A DNA stretch of 64,000 nt from an uncultured Ruminococcus sp. (GCA_902785355.1 CACZYF010000011.1:1-64000), one strand, 5' to 3'. Shown: positions 35,724-44,053, counted from the first letter of the stretch. Numbers and translations are program-made. The notes: generated by a model from the sequence alone, not told the origin.

Positions 35724-36989
35724 ATGAACACACCGCTTGCCGATCGACTGCGCCCGCAGTCGCTGGAGGATATCGTCGGACAGAAGGAGCTGCTGGCTCC
35801 CGGACGTCCCCTGCGCAGGATCATCGAGAGCGGGAATATCCCCAACCTGATCTTCTACGGTCCCTCCGGCGTGGGCAAAACGACGCTCGCCTCCTATATC
35901 GCGCGGATCACCAACCGAAGCTTCAAGAAGCTCAACGGCACCACCGCCTCTACCGCCGATATCAAGGAGATCGTCTCGAGCCTGAATACCTTTGAGGGGA
36001 TGAACGGCGTACTGCTGTATCTGGATGAGATCCAGTACCTGAACAAGAAGCAGCAGCAGACCCTGCTCGAGTATATCGAGAACGGCTCGATCACCCTGAT
36101 CGCCTCTACCACCGAGAACCCCTATTTCTATATCTACAACGCGATCCTTTCCCGTTCGACGGTGTTTGAATTCAAGCCCGTTGAGCCGTCCGAGATCCTT
36201 CGCGCCATCGAGCGCGCCATCCGTGTGCTCGGCGAAGAACTGGGTAAGGAGATTGCCTTCTCCGATGAGGCAAAGGCGCATATCTGCTCAGCATGCGGCG
36301 GCGATGTACGCAAGTCGCTGAATGCCGTCGAGCTCTGTGTGCTCGCGGCGGACGGGGAAGAGGTGCTGTCTGTCGATGAGGAGCTTGCGAAGTCCCTCAC
36401 CCAGCGCTCCGGTGCTCGTTATGACCGCGACGGTGATTCTCACTATGACGTGATCTCGGCGTATCAGAAGAGCATGCGCGGTTCCGACGTCGACGCGGCG
36501 CTGTTTTATCTTGCGCGGTTGGTCGAAGCGGGCGATCTGATCTCCGCCTGCCGCCGCCTGGTGGTGTGCGCGTGTGAGGATGTGGGATTGGCGTATCCGC
36601 AGATCATCCCCATCGTCAAGTCCTGCGTCGATATCGCGATGCAGGTCGGCTTCCCCGAGGCGCGTATCCCGCTCGCCGACGCGGTGATCATGGTCTGTCT
36701 TGCGCCGAAGTCAAATTCCGGTGAGAGCGCGATCTCCGCCGCGCAGGAGGATGTGCGCGCAGGACTGGGTCAAGTCGTGCCCCGTCAGCTGCAAAACGTG
36801 CATTACGACGGCGAGGAACGCGCCGAAAAGGGTCAGAACTATATCTATCCCCATCTGTATCCCAACCACTGGACGTATCAGCAGTACCTCCCCGACGACA
36901 TCAAGGATCATGTCTATTATCAGTACGGCGAGAACAAGACCGAGCAGGCTTATAAAGCGTATTGGGAAAGAATAAAGGGCAATCAATAA
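35724..36989 (+). CDS. rarA: Replication-associated recombination protein A (RarA/MgsA)
   Basis: AAA+ ATPase acting at stalled forks, homologous to clamp loader subunits. 421 residues: RPQSLEDIVGQKEL at the N-terminus, Walker A GPSGVGKTT near residue 47, Walker B LLYLDEIQYLNKKQQ, sensor STTENP and the C-terminal helical tetramerisation region (LAPKSNSGESAI, HYDGEERAEKGQNYIYPHLYPNHW described by its start HYDGEE). GGAGGAATT precedes the ATG. Confidence 0.95.
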   Translation: MNTPLADRLRPQSLEDIVGQKELLAPGRPLRRIIESGNIPNLIFYGPSGVGKTTLASYIARITNRSFKKLNGTTASTADIKEIVSSLNTFEGMNGVLLYLDEIQYLNKKQQQTLLEYIENGSITLIASTTENPYFYIYNAILSRSTVFEFKPVEPSEILRAIERAIRVLGEELGKEIAFSDEAKAHICSACGGDVRKSLNAVELCVLAADGEEVLSVDEELAKSLTQRSGARYDRDGDSHYDVISAYQKSMRGSDVDAALFYLARLVEAGDLISACRRLVVCACEDVGLAYPQIIPIVKSCVDIAMQVGFPEARIPLADAVIMVCLAPKSNSGESAISAAQEDVRAGLGQVVPRQLQNVHYDGEERAEKGQNYIYPHLYPNHWTYQQYLPDDIKDHVYYQYGENKTEQAYKAYWERIKGNQ

Positions 36990-37062
36990 AAGCAGATCAT
37001 TTTCGATATTCTACGGAATTATTCGGCGATATTTAAGCTGATAAAACGACAAAAATAAGTAC

Positions 37063-37091
37063 TTGCTTTTATCATAGCAGTATGTTATAAT
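37063..37091 (+). promoter_or_regulatory. Promoter of the SRP RNA gene
   Basis: TTGCTT (37063-37068), 17-bp spacer, TATAAT (37086-37091) preceded by TGT, an extended -10. Confidence 0.8.
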
Positions 37092-37097
37092 AGCTTT

Positions 37098-37276
37098 GTT
37101 CGCAAGCCGTCCATGGTGTGGATAAGCGAGCGGCAGGCCCTGTACGATTTCCGGCCATGAATCATGTCAGGCGCGGAAGCGAGCAGCATTAAGTGTTCTC
37201 GGAGATGCGATACAGTAAGTCTGTCGTTCACTTATCTACATCACTCAGCCGTAATGGCTGCGGCTTGCGCTTTTCT
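37098..37276 (+). ncRNA. ffs: Signal recognition particle RNA
   Basis: The conserved domain IV apex GTCAGGCGCGGAAGCGAGCAGC is split here as GTCAGG, CGC-GGAA-GCG and AGCAGC (37166-37187), the Ffh-binding loop with GGAA tetraloop. The ends close the molecule: CGCAAGCCG (37101-37109) pairs with CGGCTTGCG (37261-37269). A consensus promoter precedes it and dnaX follows, the usual Firmicutes location. About 175-180 nt, shorter than the 270-nt Bacillus form. Exact ends are estimated. Confidence 0.88.
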
Positions 37277-37305
37277 TATTCCGTGATTGAAGGGAGAGAT
37301 CAGCT

Positions 37306-39063
37306 GTGTATCAGGTATTATACCGCAAGTATCGTCCGCGTTCCTTTGAGGATGTGTACGGGCAGGATCATGTGACCGATACCCTGCGCAATGAGCTCAG
37401 GATGAACCGCGTCCACCACGCTTATCTCTTCACCGGCTCCCGCGGTACGGGTAAGACCACCTGTGCCAAGATTCTCGCCAAGGCTGTCAACTGCCTCGAT
37501 ATCCGCGACGGCGACCCCTGCGGCGAGTGCGCGAACTGCCGCGGCATCGACAGCGGCGAGATCCTCGACGTTGTCGAGATGGACGCCGCATCCAACCGCG
37601 GTATCGACGATATCCGCGCGATCATCGACGAGGTAGCTTTCGCTCCCGCACGCGCCAAGTACCGCGTATATATCGTCGACGAGGTGCACATGCTCTCGCG
37701 CGACGCGTGGAACGCCCTCTTGAAAACGCTGGAGGAGCCGCCCGCTCATGTTGTGTTTATCCTCGCGACTACCGAGGTGAATAAGATTCCCGAGACGATC
37801 CTGTCCCGTTGTCAGCGCTTCGACTTCCACCGCATCAGTCCCGCCGATATCTCCGCTCGACTGCATGAGATCGCCGGAAAGGAAGGCGTGACCCTCAGCG
37901 ATGAGGCGGCGCTCCTGATCGCTGTGATCGCCGACGGAGCGATGCGCGACGCGATCTCTCTGCTCGACCGCTGTATCGGTATTTCGACGGATGTTTCCGC
38001 CGAGGTCGTCCGTTCCGCCGCCGGCTTAGCCGCTCAGGGTCATATCTTTGAGCTTGCGAACTGCGTGATCAACAAGAACGCGCAGAAGGCGCTTGAGATC
38101 ATTGACAGCCTGTATAAGGACAGCAAGGATATGGCGTCGTTGTGTGAGGAATTACAGGGGCATTTTCGTTCCTTGATGCTGATCAAGACCGTCAGCCGTC
38201 CGCGTGAGCTGGTCGTCATGAGCGACCGCGAATTTGACGCGGCAGTGGCTCAGGCGGCGTATCTCAGCCTTGCCGACGTGATCTATGACATGGATGTGCT
38301 CGCCCGTGCGCGTTCGGGTATGCGCGACAGTGCGTTGCCGCGTATCGAGTTGGAGATGGCGCTCGTGAAGCTGTGCTCTCCCGAGCTTGATCAGACGGAT
38401 AACGCGCTTTTTGCCCGAGTGACGGCGCTCGAAAAGACCGTGAAACTTCTGCAAAGCGGCGCGGTCACGGCTGCGTCGGCGGTACTGCCGGCAGCGCCCG
38501 TTCCCGAACCGGTCAGACAGCCTGAGCCTGTTCCTGTAAAAGAGGATAAGCCTGAGCCTGTTACGGAAGAGCCGAAGCCGGTACAGCCCGATTCGCAGCC
38601 CGTTATCGATGAATCTGAACCGCCTGCCGAGACGATTCCCGAGTTTTCCGCTCCGGCCGAGCCCGCGCAGCCTGTTCAACCGGCATCTCCCGCTCCCGCA
38701 TCCCGCCGAAAGGGTGTGGATATGGAGGCACTGTATAACAATGCGACCCCCTTCTCGATGTGGCAGGACGTCGTATCGAATCTGCGCCATTATTCGCGCG
38801 CGATCTCGGCAGCGTTCGAAAACACCAATGCCTATGTCAGCGGCGACTATCTGTTGATCGAGACCGATCACGAGATCGCTTTCGAACTGCTTAAAAAATC
38901 CGCCCAGCGCGAAGAGATCCGCAAGGCGGTACAGGAGGTCACCGGCAAGGTCTATAAGCTCGGTCCTTACAAACTCCCCGAGAAGCAGGTGAGTAAGGAC
39001 GAGGTCCTCGACAACTTTATCAATAAACTCAAATCCTCCGGCGTCAACGTCACGGAGGAATAA
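37306..39063 (+). CDS. dnaX: DNA polymerase III subunits gamma and tau
   Basis: Clamp-loader ATPase subunit of the replicase. 585 residues: RKYRPRSFEDVYGQ, Walker A GSRGTGKTT near residue 45, zinc cysteines in CGECANC, Walker B VYIVDEVHMLS, SRCQRFDF; after about 370 a Pro/Glu-rich linker (EPVRQPEPVPVKEDKPEP) and a C-terminal domain to the polymerase. The start is GTG 37306, with AGGGAGA 8 nt upstream. First gene of dnaX-ybaB-recR-smpB. No A-rich frameshift signal was noticed. Confidence 0.95.
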   Translation: MYQVLYRKYRPRSFEDVYGQDHVTDTLRNELRMNRVHHAYLFTGSRGTGKTTCAKILAKAVNCLDIRDGDPCGECANCRGIDSGEILDVVEMDAASNRGIDDIRAIIDEVAFAPARAKYRVYIVDEVHMLSRDAWNALLKTLEEPPAHVVFILATTEVNKIPETILSRCQRFDFHRISPADISARLHEIAGKEGVTLSDEAALLIAVIADGAMRDAISLLDRCIGISTDVSAEVVRSAAGLAAQGHIFELANCVINKNAQKALEIIDSLYKDSKDMASLCEELQGHFRSLMLIKTVSRPRELVVMSDREFDAAVAQAAYLSLADVIYDMDVLARARSGMRDSALPRIELEMALVKLCSPELDQTDNALFARVTALEKTVKLLQSGAVTAASAVLPAAPVPEPVRQPEPVPVKEDKPEPVTEEPKPVQPDSQPVIDESEPPAETIPEFSAPAEPAQPVQPASPAPASRRKGVDMEALYNNATPFSMWQDVVSNLRHYSRAISAAFENTNAYVSGDYLLIETDHEIAFELLKKSAQREEIRKAVQEVTGKVYKLGPYKLPEKQVSKDEVLDNFINKLKSSGVNVTEE

Positions 39064-39080
39064 CCGAAAGGATGATATAA

Positions 39081-39440
39081 ATGAAAGCAAGATTACCCCA
39101 GGGTTACGGTGGCGGCGGCGCTCAGAACATCCAGCAGCTCGCTCGCCAGGCGCAGAAGATGCAGGAGCAGATGGAGTCTGCTACCGAGGAACTGAACGCT
39201 AAGGAATACAGCGCTTCCGCAGGCGGCGGTATGGTCAACGTGACCGTGTCCGGCGAGCTGGAGGTCAAGAAGCTCGAGATCTCTCCCGATGTTGTTGATC
39301 CCGAGGATATCGAGATGCTGCAGGATCTTGTCACCGCCGCAGTGAACGAGGCGATCCGCAAGGCGAATACCGATAAGGAAGAGACGATGGATAAGATCTC
39401 CGGCGGCATGAACCTCGGCGGACTGGGCGGCTTATTCTGA
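39081..39440 (+). CDS. YbaB/EbfC nucleoid-associated protein
   Basis: 119 residues: the family core NIQQLARQAQKMQEQMESATEEL, located at about residues 14-36, then GGGMVNVTVSGELEVKKLEI and a Gly/Leu-rich tail (GGMNLGGLGGLF). Small dimeric DNA-binding protein, conserved between dnaX and recR, as here. Its stop codon overlaps the recR start. Confidence 0.95.
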   Translation: MKARLPQGYGGGGAQNIQQLARQAQKMQEQMESATEELNAKEYSASAGGGMVNVTVSGELEVKKLEISPDVVDPEDIEMLQDLVTAAVNEAIRKANTDKEETMDKISGGMNLGGLGGLF

Positions 39441-40042
39441 TGGCTTCCTACAACGTAGCCCCTCTGCAGCGGCTGATCGAGCAGTTCGAGCGTCTGCCGG
39501 GTATCGGCAGCAAGTCGGCTCAGCGGCTGGCTTACCATGTGCTCAACATGTCTGAGGATCGCGCAAAGGAATTTTCCGAAGCCATCATCGACGCTCATCA
39601 TAAGATACGCCGCTGTGAGGTCTGTTGTAACTTTTCCGATCAGGATCGCTGTCCGATCTGCCGCAACGAAAGCCGTGACAAGAGTGTGATCTGTGTGGTA
39701 GAGACACCCCGCGACGCGATCGCGATCGAGGGCACCGGCGAGTATAAGGGCGTGTATCACGTTCTGCACGGCGTAATCTCGCCCCTTAACGGAATTGGTC
39801 CCGACCAACTGACGATCAAGCAGCTGCTGTCCCGCCTGAACAACGGCGAGGTCACCGAGGTAATCATGGCGACCAATCCCACCGTCGAGGGTGAGGCGAC
39901 CGCGATGTATCTCTCGCGACTGCTAAAGCCGCTGGATATCCGCGTGACGCGCCTTGCCTACGGTATCCCCGTGGGCGGCGATCTGGAATATGCCGACGAC
40001 GTAACGCTCGCGCGAGCGCTTGAGGGCAGGAGTGAGCTGTGA
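39440..40042 (+). CDS. recR: Recombination protein RecR
   Basis: Partner of RecO/RecF in gap repair. 200 residues: helix-hairpin-helix [18 protein letters not shown], zinc finger [16 protein letters not shown] around residues 57-72, Toprim domain ([30 protein letters not shown]) and the C-terminal LARALEGR. The ATG overlaps the ybaB stop; its own stop overlaps the smpB ATG. Confidence 0.97.
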   Translation: MASYNVAPLQRLIEQFERLPGIGSKSAQRLAYHVLNMSEDRAKEFSEAIIDAHHKIRRCEVCCNFSDQDRCPICRNESRDKSVICVVETPRDAIAIEGTGEYKGVYHVLHGVISPLNGIGPDQLTIKQLLSRLNNGEVTEVIMATNPTVEGEATAMYLSRLLKPLDIRVTRLAYGIPVGGDLEYADDVTLARALEGRSEL

Positions 40043-40500
40043 TGGATAATATCAAGATCATCGCCAATAATAAGAAGGCGTACCACGATTACTTTATCGA
40101 GGAGAAGTATGAGGCGGGTATCGAGCTCGCCGGTACCGAGGTGAAGTCTCTCAGACAGGGGAGAGTGAACCTAAAGGACAGCTGGTGCAGTATCGTCAAG
40201 GGTGAGCTGTTCGTCAACGGTATGCATATCAGTCCGTATGACCACGGCAATATCTGGGGCAAGGACCCCATGCGCGTCAGAAAGCTTTTGATGCATAAGC
40301 GAGAGATCAATAAGCTCTTCGGCACCCTGCAGCAGCAGGGTCTGTCGCTGATCCCGCTCTCGGTCTACTTCAAGGGCAGTTTCGTGAAGCTGGAGCTCGG
40401 TCTCTGTAAGGGCAAGAAGCTCTATGATAAGCGTGAGGACGCCGCCCGCAAGAGCGCCAAGCGCGATATCGAACGAGCCATGAAGGAGCAAAACCGATAA
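40042..40500 (+). CDS. smpB: SsrA-binding protein SmpB
   Basis: Binds tmRNA and brings it to stalled ribosomes. 152 residues with [20 protein letters not shown] (located near residues 9-28), [33 protein letters not shown] and a basic tail ([20 protein letters not shown]). The ATG overlaps the recR TGA. The tmRNA gene follows about 140 bp downstream, the frequent smpB-ssrA pairing. Confidence 0.96.
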   Translation: MDNIKIIANNKKAYHDYFIEEKYEAGIELAGTEVKSLRQGRVNLKDSWCSIVKGELFVNGMHISPYDHGNIWGKDPMRVRKLLMHKREINKLFGTLQQQGLSLIPLSVYFKGSFVKLELGLCKGKKLYDKREDAARKSAKRDIERAMKEQNR

Positions 40501-40587
40501 ACCGTTAACGGTGATTGTTTCTCGCTTTGCTCGGTCAATTGTATCAGTATTCGTGCAAGCAAACTTCGTGTGTGATATACACAATTC

Positions 40588-40609
40588 ATTTGCGGATACT
40601 ACCGCAAAT
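40588..40609. repeat. Hairpin in the smpB-ssrA gap
   Basis: ATTTGCGG, ATACTA, CCGCAAAT: a perfect 8-bp inverted repeat about 30 bp before the tmRNA 5' end. The 138-bp gap (40501-40638) holds no gene, and no clear tmRNA promoter could be assigned. Confidence 0.55.
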
Positions 40610-40638
40610 CTCACGCAGCGCGCAAGCGTTGCCTATAT

Positions 40639-40979
40639 GGGGATGTAAAGGTTTCGACGGGGACGGCGAAGCTTGGTAAGCGAGTAGCGGTGAGGCGCCG
40701 CTCTAAAAGCCTCAACTTAAAAACAAACGACAACAATAAAGTTGCTTTAGCTGCTTAATGCAGCTCGTCTGCCCGGGAGTACCGCGCCCCGGGACAAGGC
40801 GTCGACAGCGGTTTCTGTGAACAGCCTACGCCTTTAAGCTGTCACACATGAAAGGCTACCGAAGCGACGAGCCTGTTATTGGGCGCGTCGTCGGGGGAAT
40901 CCTAAAACAATAACTGCACTCGGAGAAAACCTTGTGGAACTGTTTTCGGACGCGGGTTCGATTCCCGCCATCTCCACCA
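40639..40979 (+). ncRNA. ssrA: Transfer-messenger RNA
   Basis: Begins GGGGATGTAAAGGTTTCGACGG and ends with a tRNA-like part: T-arm GCGGGTTCGATTCCCGC and CATCTCCACCA. The ends pair as an alanine acceptor stem with the G3-U70 pair. The tag-coding part (about 40720-40758) reads ..NDNNKVALAA followed by TAA, upstream codons ACA/AAA; the resume codon is uncertain. SmpB is encoded just upstream. The 3' end is next to a phage integrase and is the likely attachment site. Confidence 0.97.
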
Positions 40980-40985
40980 AAAACG

Positions 40986-41022
40986 AAAGAACCTCGCATT
41001 TTGCGGGGTTCTTTTTCTTTTT
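40986..41022 (+). terminator. Intrinsic terminator after tmRNA
   Basis: AAAGAACCTCGC (40986-40997), ATTTT loop, GCGGGGTTCTTT (41003-41014) and a T-rich tail. It probably also faces the end of int. Confidence 0.9.
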
Positions 41023-41060
41023 GACATGAAATTAGCACGAATTTCATGGTCGTTTCTTTG

Positions 41061-42176
41061 TTACAAATTTTCGAGCATTTTTAAGGTTGCTTCTTCAGTG
41101 GACGGGTAGAGATGTGCGTAGGTTCTCATGGTGGTTTTGATATCTGAATGGCCAAGACGTCTTTGCACTTCAAGCAAACTGACACCGTTGTTGATTAACA
41201 GGGTCGCGTGACTGTGCCTGAATTCATGAATCGTGATGTGATGTAAGCCTGCCAACTCAGCGTAGGCGGTATTATGGTTTTCCAAATTAGTGTCGGTGAT
41301 CGGCTTGATACCTCCGCAGAGCCGCCAGTCCTCGGTGAATTGACCGGTCTGCTCAAGGAGTGCCCGGTGATCCTCGATCACCTTCATCGCGTTCTTCGGC
41401 ATTTTAACGTCCCGGTAGGATGACGGATTTTTCGGCGGCGTTTCCTCGTAGCCTTTGATCTTCTGATTGATGCTTCTACGCACATGGAATATATTGCCTT
41501 CGAGATCGGACCATTTCAGGGCGTTCATCTCACCCTTACGCAGTCCTGAATAGAAGAGCAGATAGAAGAACACACAGCATGCATAATCGGTTAGGTTGCG
41601 GCGACAGCTCAAAGCCGCCTGATAGTAGCGGTCAAACTGTTCCAGAGTATAGTATTGGTACTGCTCCGGCTTCGCTGTGAAGTAGGCGTCTTTGAATTTA
41701 CCGACGTTCCGTAAGGGATTCTTCGGCAGGTATTCCATTCTCACAGCATAGTTGAGCAGGGCGTTCAGCTCGCGAATCGCATTATTCTTTGTTGATATCA
41801 TGATATCTTTCTGACCGAGTCTGTTCTTCCATTCTTGAAGGACCGGGACAGTGAGGCGATCAATTCGCTGATTGGAAAGATCAGTGTTGAGCACATGGTT
41901 TTTGAGAATGGATTTTGTCTTGTTCAATGACGATGTGCGTACCTCGTGAACCTTAGTCGCGATATACTCCTCATACAGTTGACGGAGGGTGATTCGCTTT
42001 GAGAACTCCTTCTCCTGTACCTTCCGCTCCAGCGCAGCTTCGGCATTCTTTGCTTCGGTTCTACCATATACTCGCTGTGAAAGCTGTTTATATTCGCCGT
42101 TGGTATCGGTATAGTTGACGACGACGCGGTACTGGGTTTTTCCGTCCTTCGTCCTTCCGGTTTTGTAAATAGGCAT
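41061..42176 (-). CDS. int: Phage tyrosine integrase
   Basis: 371 residues. The N-terminal about 60 form an arm-type DNA-binding domain, residues 60-160 the core-binding domain (YEEYIATKVHEVRTSSLNKT), then the catalytic domain with Arg in SGLRKGEM, HEFRHSHATLL (His 317, Arg 320), LGHSDIKTTMRTYAHL with the nucleophile Tyr 353. It points toward tmRNA, ending about 80 bp from it, the usual layout for integration into ssrA. AGGGGGA precedes the ATG. Its upstream region contains a dyad and a divergent promoter. Confidence 0.95.
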   Translation of the reverse strand: MPIYKTGRTKDGKTQYRVVVNYTDTNGEYKQLSQRVYGRTEAKNAEAALERKVQEKEFSKRITLRQLYEEYIATKVHEVRTSSLNKTKSILKNHVLNTDLSNQRIDRLTVPVLQEWKNRLGQKDIMISTKNNAIRELNALLNYAVRMEYLPKNPLRNVGKFKDAYFTAKPEQYQYYTLEQFDRYYQAALSCRRNLTDYACCVFFYLLFYSGLRKGEMNALKWSDLEGNIFHVRRSINQKIKGYEETPPKNPSSYRDVKMPKNAMKVIEDHRALLEQTGQFTEDWRLCGGIKPITDTNLENHNTAYAELAGLHHITIHEFRHSHATLLINNGVSLLEVQRRLGHSDIKTTMRTYAHLYPSTEEATLKMLENL

Positions 42177-42183
42177 AAAAATC

Positions 42184-42217
42184 CCCCTTGTTCAAAAATA
42201 TAGTTTGACACAAGGGG
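42184..42217. promoter_or_regulatory. Dyad operator candidate upstream of int
   Basis: CCCCTTGT (42184-42191) faces ACAAGGGG (42210-42217), continued inward by TCAAA/TTTGA. It lies just before the int ATG and overlaps the -35 box of the divergent promoter, so a protein here could control both directions. Confidence 0.5.
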
Positions 42218-42233
42218 CACAAATAAGTATAAT
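42205..42233 (+). promoter_or_regulatory. Perfect-consensus promoter divergent from int
   Basis: TTGACA (42205-42210), exactly 17 bp, TATAAT (42228-42233). It points away from int toward a terminator 80 bp downstream with no reading frame between. Confidence 0.85.
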
Positions 42234-42238
42234 CTACT

Positions 42239-42322
42239 ATAGACGTTGACGCGTCTTATGTGTGACCCCTGTGGTTACGCGAGCCGCTCTATCCTGCTGC
42301 AACAGGGTAGGGCGGTTTTTTT
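42239..42322 (+). ncRNA. Putative ~80-nt phage small RNA
   Basis: Bounded by a perfect-consensus promoter and an intrinsic terminator: CCGCTCTATCCTG (42284-42296) pairs with CAGGGTAGGGCGG (42303-42315, two G-U pairs), followed by seven T. Two further hairpins fit in the transcript: AGACG/CGTCT (42241-42256) and GTGACC/GGTTAC (about 42262-42278). No start codon with ribosome binding site is visible. Target and role unknown; the position beside int suggests lysogeny control. Confidence 0.65.
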
Positions 42323-42359
42323 ATTTAATTAAAATAAAAGTGATAAAGTTTTAATTACA

Positions 42360-42388
42360 GAGTTAAAAACAGCGTGTATTTTTAACTC
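42360..42388. terminator. Hairpin downstream of the minus-strand lysogeny genes
   Basis: GAGTTAAAAA (42360-42369) and TTTTTAACTC (42379-42388), perfect, 9-nt loop. It lies 30 bp beyond the end of the 79-residue minus-strand frame and may end that transcript; no clean U-tract. Confidence 0.45.
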
Positions 42389-42417
42389 ACTTTAATTAAG
42401 AAGTAAAATTTGAGTTG

Positions 42418-42657
42418 TTATTTCACTTCTTTTGTGTTCAACTTTGAATGATTGGTGTTCAAGTTTTCCCGATCGGCGGCGAGCTGCTTCATGAGCTCCA
42501 GCGTCTGCCGTTTCTCCTCGTCCGTCATGAGCCGGTAGCTGATCAACAGCTCGATCTCCTTGCCGGTCAGATCGCGGAGGGTTAGATCTTCTGTACTTGT
42601 CTGAGTATTATTTTCAATATCAATTCGTCTTTGCTTCGGTAACAATTGTTGTTTCAT
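42418..42657 (-). CDS. Small phage protein of unknown function
   Basis: 79 residues, charged and helical (TGKEIELLISYRLMTDEEKR, LELMKQLAADRE). Its start overlaps the end of the zinc-ribbon gene by 38 bp in another frame and the ribosome binding site (AGGTGA) is 15 nt away, so the start is uncertain. The location next to int would suit an excisionase or regulator, but no such motif is seen. Confidence 0.5.
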   Translation of the reverse strand: MKQQLLPKQRRIDIENNTQTSTEDLTLRDLTGKEIELLISYRLMTDEEKRQTLELMKQLAADRENLNTNHSKLNTKEVK

Positions 42658-43174
42658 TACTGCTTACACTACTCACCTGATTAGTGTTATTCTTCTCTGA
42701 TAATCCACCGAGGAATCCGAACACGAGATATAACACCCATGCTGCTATGATAATACCGTACTTCACACCCTTTTTCATGTTGTCTTTTTTCAGAAGGATC
42801 AGCGTAAGGGGAAGAGGGAAGATGAAGATCCAGCCGAGCACCCACAGCCATGTCTTTCGCTTAGGCTTTACAGGCTGAGGGGCAACATATACAGGAGTAG
42901 GGGCGACCGGAGCTGCCGGAGCGGTCCTTACCGTGTTTTGTTTGCTCGGAATGTAGCCGCAGGTGGGACATGCCGCCGTATAATATTTGGTATTGCATAC
43001 AGGACAGGTGCGTTCGGCTTGACCGGCTTTTACGCCGCAATGAGGACAGTGGACGCCTTCGGAAAATTCAGTGCCGCAGTTGTTACACTTATACTTGAAA
43101 GAGTTAGCTCCGCAGGATACACACTGCAAAGCGTCGTCTTTATTTGCTGCACCGCAAAACTCACATATTTTCAT
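42620..43174 (-). CDS. Zinc-ribbon membrane protein
   Basis: 184 residues. Four CxxC-type zinc ribbons in the first 75 (CEFCGAANKDDALQCVSC, KCNNCGTEF, HCPHCGVKA, CPVCNTKYYTAACPTCGY), a Pro/Ala/Val linker, two membrane segments (WLWVLGWIFIFPLPLTLILL and GIIIAAWVLYLVFGFLGG) and a polar Ser/Asn/Thr tail. AAGGAG precedes the ATG. Proteins of this layout are frequent in Firmicutes chromosomes and prophages; function unknown. In the lysogeny segment it would be made by the prophage and could alter the host. Confidence 0.8.
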   Translation of the reverse strand: MKICEFCGAANKDDALQCVSCGANSFKYKCNNCGTEFSEGVHCPHCGVKAGQAERTCPVCNTKYYTAACPTCGYIPSKQNTVRTAPAAPVAPTPVYVAPQPVKPKRKTWLWVLGWIFIFPLPLTLILLKKDNMKKGVKYGIIIAAWVLYLVFGFLGGLSEKNNTNQVSSVSSNETTIVTEAKTN

Positions 43175-43185
43175 TATCTGTCTCC

Positions 43186-43407
43186 TTATAGATTTTCTTT
43201 GATTTTTATCGTCTCGCGATATTGCTCTGCAGGAGCAAAACGAGAAAACTCTACTGTCTTGTCATAATTCTGCTTAACGACGGATTCTATTTCGTCTAAG
43301 GTAACATGAAAGAACTCCCTACGGGGATTCACCATATTAACTTTACGGTTTTCAAACGCTCTATGTAAAGCGGCTTATAATGCGGGGGCATTGTCGGAGA
43401 AAATCAT
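43186..43407 (-). pseudogene. C-terminal remnant of a GIY-YIG (T5orf172/DUF4041-type) protein
   Basis: Translating the minus strand gives MIFSDNAPAL, an in-frame TAA (43377-43375), then AALHRAFENRKVNMVNPRRE, FFHVTLDEIESVV and a tail to TAA at 43188. This is the end of the T5orf172 GIY-YIG domain as found in DUF4041 phage proteins (pattern recognition). The stop falls where family members have Glu, so a GAA to TAA change is likely, and the catalytic N-terminal part is missing. It fills the otherwise empty gap between the zinc-ribbon gene and the HExxH gene. Confidence 0.7.
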
Positions 43408-43613
43408 CATCCCGCATCTCGTTCATTGTCTGCGACAGGGCTGCTGTCATAGAAGTGACCGAGGTTGATGTGTTTCATTTCGTGATTATATACTTGTTGC
43501 TGCTGCTCATAAGATAATCGGGCGTTTATATAGATGTTGTAGTTTCCGTCCTCGTCCAGTACCGTAACGCCCGGCACGGTTAAGTCAATGATCCTGACAA
43601 TAATATCTTCCAT
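43407..43613 (-). CDS. Minimal ImmA/IrrE-like metallopeptidase
   Basis: 68 residues with a HExxH zinc motif (YNHEMKHINLGHF) after a short beta-rich part (TVLDEDGNYNIYINARLSYE). Small proteins of this type sit beside phage repressors; by analogy with ImmA of ICEBs1 they may cleave the repressor. Immediately downstream of the CI-like repressor gene in the same direction. AAGGAAGG precedes the ATG. The short length is normal for this subgroup as I remember it. Confidence 0.75.
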   Translation of the reverse strand: MEDIIVRIIDLTVPGVTVLDEDGNYNIYINARLSYEQQQQVYNHEMKHINLGHFYDSSPVADNERDAG

Positions 43614-43645
43614 TCGCTTTTCCTTCCTTGTGATCTATAAATAGC

Positions 43646-44023
43646 TTATTCGTTATTACCTTTCAATGCCTCGATGATCTTGACGGTCTTTTCGACATCC
43701 TCCTTGGATGTGCCCTTTAATGTCTTGAACAGCATCTTCATTTCAGGGCGGGTTTTGAGTTCTTCCAGATACTCTTGGAGCTCGTCATCTTCGGGAGCAG
43801 GGGGAGTATCATCCCATCCGAGAATATATTCCGCTTTTACATTCAATGCTTCTGCAATAGTTTGGATAGCATCAACAGGTATCTTTGCTGTTACTCCGTT
43901 AGCGTAACGTTGAAGGGAAGAACGCGAAATTCCGGTTTTCTTTTCAAGCTGTTCATAAGTATATCCGGAACCCTCTATACATTCTTTCAACCTTTTTATG
44001 ACTTCTTGTACACTATATGGCAT
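43646..44023 (-). CDS. CI-like XRE repressor
   Basis: 125 residues. N-terminal helix-turn-helix (TYEQLEKKTGISRSSLQRYA, NVKAEYILGWDDTP) and a C-terminal acidic/helical part (EDDELQEYLEELKTRPEMKM) without a LexA-type autoprotease domain, so induction likely depends on the adjacent metallopeptidase. GAGGTG precedes the ATG. Its promoter contains one of the ATCTCAAAAA sites, consistent with autoregulation. Confidence 0.88.
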   Translation of the reverse strand: MPYSVQEVIKRLKECIEGSGYTYEQLEKKTGISRSSLQRYANGVTAKIPVDAIQTIAEALNVKAEYILGWDDTPPAPEDDELQEYLEELKTRPEMKMLFKTLKGTSKEDVEKTVKIIEALKGNNE

Positions 44024-44053
44024 TTTGACACCTCTTTTTCATCGGTTTACTAA

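Noticed and set aside
42239..42322. tRNA gene in the segment upstream of int
   Set aside because: The stems do not form a cloverleaf, no T-arm GTTCGA and no acceptor pairing is present; a terminator closes the segment.
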